A DNA stretch of 64,000 bases from an uncultured Pantoea sp. GTDB taxonomy: Bacteria; Pseudomonadota; Gammaproteobacteria; Enterobacterales; Enterobacteriaceae. The notes beneath the pieces were generated by a model that saw nothing but the letters and a program-made list of their open reading frames with translations, had not been told where the DNA came from and made no database searches. Numbering within the stretch: position 1 is the first letter of the stretch; each line of letters opens with the position of its first letter. The position numbers and the translations under genes are program-made. This document shows, one piece after another, positions 58,288 to 64,000 of the stretch. Location: contig CAJYKU010000013.1 of assembly GCA_913775175.1 (NCBI GenBank), positions 17,639 through 81,638 on the forward strand. The letters run 5' to 3'.

Positions 58288-59544
58288 TTAAAACTCTTTT
58301 TTCAGCCAGCTATTGATGCGTTTAAACCAATTGCCCACTGATGCTCTTTTTTCTGTTTCGGCATCACCATTCAGGTGAGACTCTTTACCATAATGCAGCA
58401 GACCTACCGCCGTGGAGTAGTAAGGCTCCTGCGCATAATCAGTCAGGCCGGTAATATTTAATGGCTGCCCGATACGCACCTGCGTATGGAATACGCGTTG
58501 TGCGCACGCAGCCAGACCTTCAATCTGCGCCGCGCCGCCGGTTAATACAATACCTGCGGCCAGATGATGTTTCACGCCCTGCTGACGCAGCTGCTCCTGA
58601 AGCTGCAGAATCTCGTCATTTACCAGATTCAGCAGTTCGGTATAGCGCGGTTCAATAACCTCAGCCAGTGTCTGGCGCTGCAGACTCCGCGGCGGTCGTC
58701 CGCCTACGCTGGGGACTTCAACATTCTCATCTTTGCCAACAATCGAGCCCAGTGCGCAACCATGCCGCACTTTGATCGCTTCTGCATCTGTAGGCGGCGT
58801 GCCAAAAGCATAGGCAATATCGCTGGTTACCACATTCCCGGCATAGGGAATGACTTTGGTGTGACGCAGTGCGCCGCCAGTGTAGACTGCGATATCCATT
58901 GTACCGCCACCGATATCGACAACACAGACGCCCAGCTCACGTTCATCTTCTGTCAATACAGAAAAACTGGATGCCAGCCCGGCAAAAATCAGTTGGTCAA
59001 CTTTGAGGCCGCAACGTTCAACTGCCTTGACGATATTTTTCGCCATATCGTTGTGACAGGTGATTAAATGTACTTTTGCCTGCATACGCACCCCGGAGAG
59101 TCCTACCGGGTTTTTGATCCCTTCCTGGTAATCAATCGCATACTCCTGCGGAATAACATGCAGAATACGATGTTCATCACGTACGCGTACTGATTTAGCC
59201 GTATGCACGACATTCTCTACATCATCCTGAGTCACTTCCTCTTCGGAAATCGGAACCATCCCGATTTCGTTCTGACAGCTGATGTGTTTTCCCGATAATG
59301 CGAGGTAAACCGACGAAATCTGGCAATCCGCCATCAATTCCGCCTGATCGATGGCGCGCTGTACACACTTCACCACCGACTCAAGATCGTTTACGCCACC
59401 TTTATCCATACCCCGGGATGGGCAGCTGCCCACACCGATAATATTGACCATGCCATCGGGCAGAATTTCTCCAACCAGAGCGGCAACCTTTGCGGTGCCA
59501 ATTTCAAGTCCTACTACCAGTTTTCTGTCCGTTGCCTTGATCAT
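58288..59544 (-). CDS. ftsA: Cell division protein FtsA
   Basis: [58 protein letters not shown]. Confidence 0.99.
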   Translation of the reverse strand: MIKATDRKLVVGLEIGTAKVAALVGEILPDGMVNIIGVGSCPSRGMDKGGVNDLESVVKCVQRAIDQAELMADCQISSVYLALSGKHISCQNEIGMVPISEEEVTQDDVENVVHTAKSVRVRDEHRILHVIPQEYAIDYQEGIKNPVGLSGVRMQAKVHLITCHNDMAKNIVKAVERCGLKVDQLIFAGLASSFSVLTEDERELGVCVVDIGGGTMDIAVYTGGALRHTKVIPYAGNVVTSDIAYAFGTPPTDAEAIKVRHGCALGSIVGKDENVEVPSVGGRPPRSLQRQTLAEVIEPRYTELLNLVNDEILQLQEQLRQQGVKHHLAAGIVLTGGAAQIEGLAACAQRVFHTQVRIGQPLNITGLTDYAQEPYYSTAVGLLHYGKESHLNGDAETEKRASVGNWFKRINSWLKKEF

Positions 59545-60380
59545 TGTGGTTTAGCCTGTGCCTGATTCTGTTGCTGATTACTGTCCTGTAGCTCGATCGG
59601 TAGCGGAGCCCAGCCCACTGCTGCGCCAGAGTCGTAGCGTAGATCAACATAATCAACGCGTTTGCTTTCGTTCTGGCCCTGCAACTGCAACTCCGGATAG
59701 AGCTCAATAAAACGGTTCAGACGCTTCATGATATCACTGCGCCCCAGCTCAATACGGATATCTTCGCTGGTGACCAGTTGCCATGAGCGACGCGCCGTCA
59801 TTGACGCGACCTTCAGAGTAAACTTGCTGGCCTGTAATACATCCCGAAAAGAGTGATAGCCAGCCAGCACCTCTTTTTCGCTGCCTTCAGGCCCGTAGAG
59901 CATCGGCAGCGTCTCTTTGCCCATATGACTGGCCGGTACGCTGAAAGAAACACCATCAGCATCAACCATATGTGAGTCGTTCCAGCGTGCTACCGGAACA
60001 TATTCCACCAGGTTTATCTTCAGCTCATCAGGCCACTGCTTGCGCACACTGACCTGTTTAATCCACGGCAGACGTTCAATCTGCTGCTGGATGATATCGA
60101 CATCCTGCGACATAAAGGTGCCAGGTGCGCCCAGCGATAAAATCGCCTGGCGAATATCATCGTGCGTGGTGTAGTGCGTTTGTCCTGTCACTACCAGCTT
60201 CGACAGTGGTAAACGTGAGGCGTCGTTCATCCACTTCAGCACCACCATACCACCCGCTATCATAGTGCCCAGCACCAGCAGCAGAAACATGATGCCAAAC
60301 AGGCGTGCTCCATTACTGCGTCCGGTACGGGCCCGCTCCTGAGGTTCGCGATTGCGTACGCGTAGCGCTGCCTGAGACAT
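59541..60380 (-). CDS. ftsQ: Cell division protein FtsQ
   Basis: [10 protein letters not shown]...; [33 protein letters not shown]; start trimmed to 60380. Confidence 0.98.
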   Translation of the reverse strand: MSQAALRVRNREPQERARTGRSNGARLFGIMFLLLVLGTMIAGGMVVLKWMNDASRLPLSKLVVTGQTHYTTHDDIRQAILSLGAPGTFMSQDVDIIQQQIERLPWIKQVSVRKQWPDELKINLVEYVPVARWNDSHMVDADGVSFSVPASHMGKETLPMLYGPEGSEKEVLAGYHSFRDVLQASKFTLKVASMTARRSWQLVTSEDIRIELGRSDIMKRLNRFIELYPELQLQGQNESKRVDYVDLRYDSGAAVGWAPLPIELQDSNQQQNQAQAKPQ

Positions 60381-60381
60381 A

Positions 60382-61302
60382 TCAGTCAGCCAGCGCCAGA
60401 ATACGCGTAACAAGCTGCGGGAAACTATATCCCGCCTGCCGCGCTGCCATCGGTACCAGGCTGTGGCTGGTCATGCCTGGTGAGGTATTCACCTCCAGCA
60501 GCTGAAAACGTCCCTCGCTATCCGTCATCACATCCACGCGTCCCCAGCCGCTGCAGCCCAGTGCACGCCACGCCGCCAGCACCAGCGTCTGCAACTCTGC
60601 TTCCCGTTCGGCACTCAAACCACTGGGGCAAAAGTACTGAGTATCCTCAGAAATATATTTTGCTTCATAGTCATAGAAGAGACTGGTGGCTTTAATCTTA
60701 ATGGATGGCAGAATTTCTTCACCGACAATTGCCACGGTATATTCATCACCGCTTAAAAAAGCTTCAATCAGCACATCATTGTCGTGACGAAACGCTTCAT
60801 CCAGCGCGGCCGGCAGGTTATCGGCACTGTCGACGCGACTGATACCAACGCTGCTGCCTTCACAGCTCGGTTTAACAAACAGCGGCAGCCCCAGCGCGTC
60901 AATGGCAGCCATAGCCGATGCATCCAGGCCCTGCTGATATTGCTGGCGTGTCAGCCAGACAAACTTTCCGGATGGCAATCCCCTGCCCTGCCAGAGCAGT
61001 TTGGTACGCAGTTTGTCCATGGTGATAGCAGAAGCCATAACACCGCTGCCGGTATAGGGCAGCTGCAGAAATTCCAGCACGCCCTGCAGGGTTCCATCTT
61101 CGCCACCACGACCATGCAGCGCAATAAAAGCTTTGGTAAATCCCTGCTGCTTTAGTGTCAGTACAGAACTGTCGCGAGTGTCTACGCCATGCGCATCAAC
61201 GCCCATCTCCTGCAAGCCAGCCACTACTGCACTGCCTGACATCAGCGAGACATCGCGCTCCGCAGAGGTGCCGCCCATCAATACGGCAACTTTATCAGCC
61301 AT
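60382..61302 (-). CDS. ddlB: D-alanine--D-alanine ligase B
   Basis: [42 protein letters not shown]. Confidence 0.98.
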   Translation of the reverse strand: MADKVAVLMGGTSAERDVSLMSGSAVVAGLQEMGVDAHGVDTRDSSVLTLKQQGFTKAFIALHGRGGEDGTLQGVLEFLQLPYTGSGVMASAITMDKLRTKLLWQGRGLPSGKFVWLTRQQYQQGLDASAMAAIDALGLPLFVKPSCEGSSVGISRVDSADNLPAALDEAFRHDNDVLIEAFLSGDEYTVAIVGEEILPSIKIKATSLFYDYEAKYISEDTQYFCPSGLSAEREAELQTLVLAAWRALGCSGWGRVDVMTDSEGRFQLLEVNTSPGMTSHSLVPMAARQAGYSFPQLVTRILALAD

Positions 61303-62770
61303 GACGTTCCTCCCGGGCTGGTGCAGCCTGCAACTGGCTCTCAGCCAGCCGGCGTGCAATTTTTCCTATGTTGCCTGCGCCCTGAACAATCACTAAATCA
61401 TCGCCTGATAGCAGTGGTGCCAGTGCATCCGGTAGCGCATCATGTTCAGCTACCAGGATAGGGTCGACTTTACCGCGATTGCGAATAGCACGGCAAAGAG
61501 AGCGGCTGTCTGCTCCGGGGATAGGTGCTTCACCAGCCGGATAGACCTCCAGCATCAGTAGCACATCGACCTGCGAGAGCACGCTGGCAAAGTCCTCAAA
61601 CAGATCGCGCGTCCGGGTGTAGCGATGCGGCTGAAAAACCATCATTAGCTTTTTATCTGGCCAGCCAGCGCGAGCAGCTTTGATCGTGACATCAACTTCT
61701 GTCGGGTGGTGTCCATAATCATCCACCAGCATGGCACTGCCTGGTTTGCCATTTATCGCTGCAGTATCAAATTCGCCCAGCACATCAAACCGACGACCCG
61801 TGCCCTGGAAACTCTCCAGCGCAGCAAGAATGGCATCGTCAGCAATTCCCTCTTCAGTGGCAACAGCGACCGCAGCAGCTGCGTTTAACGCATTATGGCG
61901 GCCAGGTGCGTTCAGCGTCACATGAAGCAGGGGCTTGTCGTGTCGGATCAGGGTGAAATGTCCCTGCGCACCGCGCTGTTCGTAATTCTCCACCCGTACA
62001 TCAGCATCGTCACTGAAGCCATATGTGGTGATCTGCCGGCCTACACGTGGGATCAGTTCGCGGATCACTGCATCATCAACACAGAGCACTGCGCGACCGT
62101 AAAACGGCAGGTTGTGCAAAAAGTTGATAAAGGTCTGTTTCAGGTTTTCAAAATCACCCTGATAGGTATCCATGTGATCCGCTTCAATATTGGTCACAAT
62201 CGCTACCATGGGCTGCAAATGCAGAAACGAGGCGTCGCTCTCATCAGCCTCAGCAATCAGATAGCGGCTGCTGCCAAGCCGGGCATGTGTGCCCGCGGCT
62301 TTAACCAGGCCACCATTGACAAACGTCGGGTCCATCCCGCCCTCAGCATAGATACTGGTGACCATCGCCGTGGTCGTGGTTTTGCCATGCGTACCGGCAA
62401 TGGCAATACCGTGACGAAAGCGCATCAGCTCCGCCAGCATCTCTGCACGACGGATCACCGGGATACGCTGTTCGCGAGCCGCCACCAGCTCCGGGTTATC
62501 CTGTGCCACAGCGGTAGAGACCACCACTACGCTTGCATCAGTGACATTTTCCGGGCGATGGTTAAAATAGATAGTTGCTCCCAGCGATGCCAGATGTTGA
62601 GTCACCGCATTCGGTGCCAGATCGGAACCGCTGATGTGATAGCCTTCATTCGCCAACACTTCGGCAATACCGCCCATGCCGGCACCACCGATGCCAACAA
62701 AGTGGATGTGCCGGACGCGTCGCATCTCGGGCACAATAGAACGCAGTTTTGCCAGTTGTTGTGTATTCAT
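61295..62770 (-). CDS. murC: UDP-N-acetylmuramate--L-alanine ligase
   Basis: [34 protein letters not shown]. Confidence 0.98.
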   Translation of the reverse strand: MNTQQLAKLRSIVPEMRRVRHIHFVGIGGAGMGGIAEVLANEGYHISGSDLAPNAVTQHLASLGATIYFNHRPENVTDASVVVVSTAVAQDNPELVAAREQRIPVIRRAEMLAELMRFRHGIAIAGTHGKTTTTAMVTSIYAEGGMDPTFVNGGLVKAAGTHARLGSSRYLIAEADESDASFLHLQPMVAIVTNIEADHMDTYQGDFENLKQTFINFLHNLPFYGRAVLCVDDAVIRELIPRVGRQITTYGFSDDADVRVENYEQRGAQGHFTLIRHDKPLLHVTLNAPGRHNALNAAAAVAVATEEGIADDAILAALESFQGTGRRFDVLGEFDTAAINGKPGSAMLVDDYGHHPTEVDVTIKAARAGWPDKKLMMVFQPHRYTRTRDLFEDFASVLSQVDVLLMLEVYPAGEAPIPGADSRSLCRAIRNRGKVDPILVAEHDALPDALAPLLSGDDLVIVQGAGNIGKIARRLAESQLQAAPAREERHG

Positions 62771-62843
62771 CGCTTTCTGTTACCTGTTTTCCTGTTCGCA
62801 TCCGTTGATAACGGATGCAGGCCCACTCATCTGGCCTGAAAAG

Positions 62844-63902
62844 TTACTTTGCAGCACGCGCGACTTCCTGCGCAACACGCTCGGTGGCGTCAGGAATGGC
62901 GACCTGCCGGGCCTGCTCTGCCATAGTCAGCAGCGTTGCACGATCCCACTGTCGCAGCGTCTCTGTAACGGCCTCAACAGTGAACTGCGGCTGCTCAAAT
63001 ATTCTGGCGGCACCCGCCTTCTCCAGCGGCAGCGCATTCCAGTACTGCTGACGATCTTTATGCTGAAACGGCACAAAGATCGCCGGCAGACCTGCGGCCG
63101 CGATTTCGCTGACCGTTAGTGCACCTGAACGACAGACCACCACATCAGCCCAGGCGTAGGCGGCGGCCATATCATCAATAAATTCTGTTATCTTGTGCTG
63201 CGGCTGGCCAGCTGCGTGATACGCCTGCTCTACTACTCTCTGACCGCCTTTGCCGGTCTGATGCCAGATTGTAATGGCATCGCCCAGCTCAGCCGCTACC
63301 TGAGGTAGTGTCTGATTGAGGATCCGCGCCCCCTGGCTACCGCCAACTACCAGCACACGCAGCGGACCGTGACGATCGTGCAGTCGCTCAGCCGGTAACG
63401 GCAGAGCCAGCACATCGGTACGCACCGGGTTACCAACAATATCCGCCGCCGGAAATGCGCCCGGAAAAGCCTGCAGCACTTTGGTCGCGATCTTCGCCAG
63501 CCATTTATTGGTCAGGCCGGCAATGCCATTCTGTTCATGCAGCACCACCGGGATACCGCAGCTCCATGCCGCCAGACCACCAGGCCCTGAGACATAGCCA
63601 CCCATACCCAGTACGACATCAGGCTGCCACTGCTTCATAATGCGCCGCGCCTGACGCCAGGCGTTGAAAATGCGCACCGGTGCCAGCAATAACGCTTTGA
63701 ATCCCTTACCGCGTAATCCGCTGATACGGATAAAATCGATATCGATACCATGCTTCGGTACCAGATCGGCTTCCATACGGTCAGCAGTGCCCAGCCAGCG
63801 CACCTGCCATCCCTGTTCCATCAGGTGATGTGCCACTGCCAGTCCCGGAAAAACATGTCCACCGGTTCCACCAGCCATGACCATCAGCCGTTTGCTACTC
63901 AT
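62844..63902 (-). CDS. murG: UDP-GlcNAc--undecaprenyl-PP-MurNAc-pentapeptide GlcNAc transferase
   Basis: [33 protein letters not shown]. Confidence 0.98.
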   Translation of the reverse strand: MSSKRLMVMAGGTGGHVFPGLAVAHHLMEQGWQVRWLGTADRMEADLVPKHGIDIDFIRISGLRGKGFKALLLAPVRIFNAWRQARRIMKQWQPDVVLGMGGYVSGPGGLAAWSCGIPVVLHEQNGIAGLTNKWLAKIATKVLQAFPGAFPAADIVGNPVRTDVLALPLPAERLHDRHGPLRVLVVGGSQGARILNQTLPQVAAELGDAITIWHQTGKGGQRVVEQAYHAAGQPQHKITEFIDDMAAAYAWADVVVCRSGALTVSEIAAAGLPAIFVPFQHKDRQQYWNALPLEKAGAARIFEQPQFTVEAVTETLRQWDRATLLTMAEQARQVAIPDATERVAQEVARAAK

Positions 63903-64000
63903 CGGGCACCTCGGGTAAACGCCTGCGCTTTCGCCAGGCGCGTTTCATAATCGATACGCAGTAAAAATACGATGGCGGTCGACATAATAATCAGACTCGA
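63899..64000 (-). CDS. ftsW: Lipid II flippase / peptidoglycan polymerase FtsW (C-terminal fragment, cut by window edge)
   Basis: Minus-strand reading ends ...[20 protein letters not shown] and overlaps the murG start (ATGA). Not in the ORF track because it is open at the edge. Confidence 0.9.
   Translation of the reverse strand, partial: SSLIIMSTAIVFLLRIDYETRLAKAQAFTRGAR

Noticed and set aside
61895-62839. 314-aa plus-strand ORF opposite murC
   Set aside because: Antisense shadow of murC with Cys/His/Arg-rich, non-protein-like composition.

Overview
The window is a largely syntenic Enterobacterales housekeeping segment. It corresponds to the E. coli 2-4 min region, inverted, and the content suggests an Erwinia/Pantoea-like host (taxon is inference). 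Gene order from left to right: degP(partial)-dgt-mtn-btuF-erpA-hemL-fhuBDC-fhuA-mrcB-hrpB-thpR-sfsA-dksA-gluQ-pcnB-folK-panB-panC-panD-yadH-yadG-hpt-[PLP lyase]-cueO-yacC-yacL-acnB-lpd-aceF-aceE-pdhR-aroP-ampE-ampD-ppdD-hofB-hofC-guaC-coaE-zapD-yacG-mutT-secA-secM-lpxC-ftsZ-ftsA-ftsQ-ddlB-murC-murG-ftsW(partial). I found no mobile element, CRISPR array, rRNA or tRNA, and no convincing new multi-gene system. The points worth a second look are: (1) genes missing from otherwise intact E. coli-type neighbourhoods (nadC, speE-speD, gcd, can, yadS, clcA); (2) a methionine gamma-lyase-like PLP gene where gcd would be; (3) a small orphan secreted-peptide ORF between btuF and erpA; (4) a conserved AUU start for pcnB; (5) a divergent SecM arrest peptide ending three codons after IRAGP; (6) a glutamine repeat at the PBP1b C-terminus; (7) a strong hairpin between pdhR and aceE; and (8) readable PdhR, CueR, Fur and TyrR sites. 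All assignments come from reading the sequence and from remembered family sequences. No searches were run.
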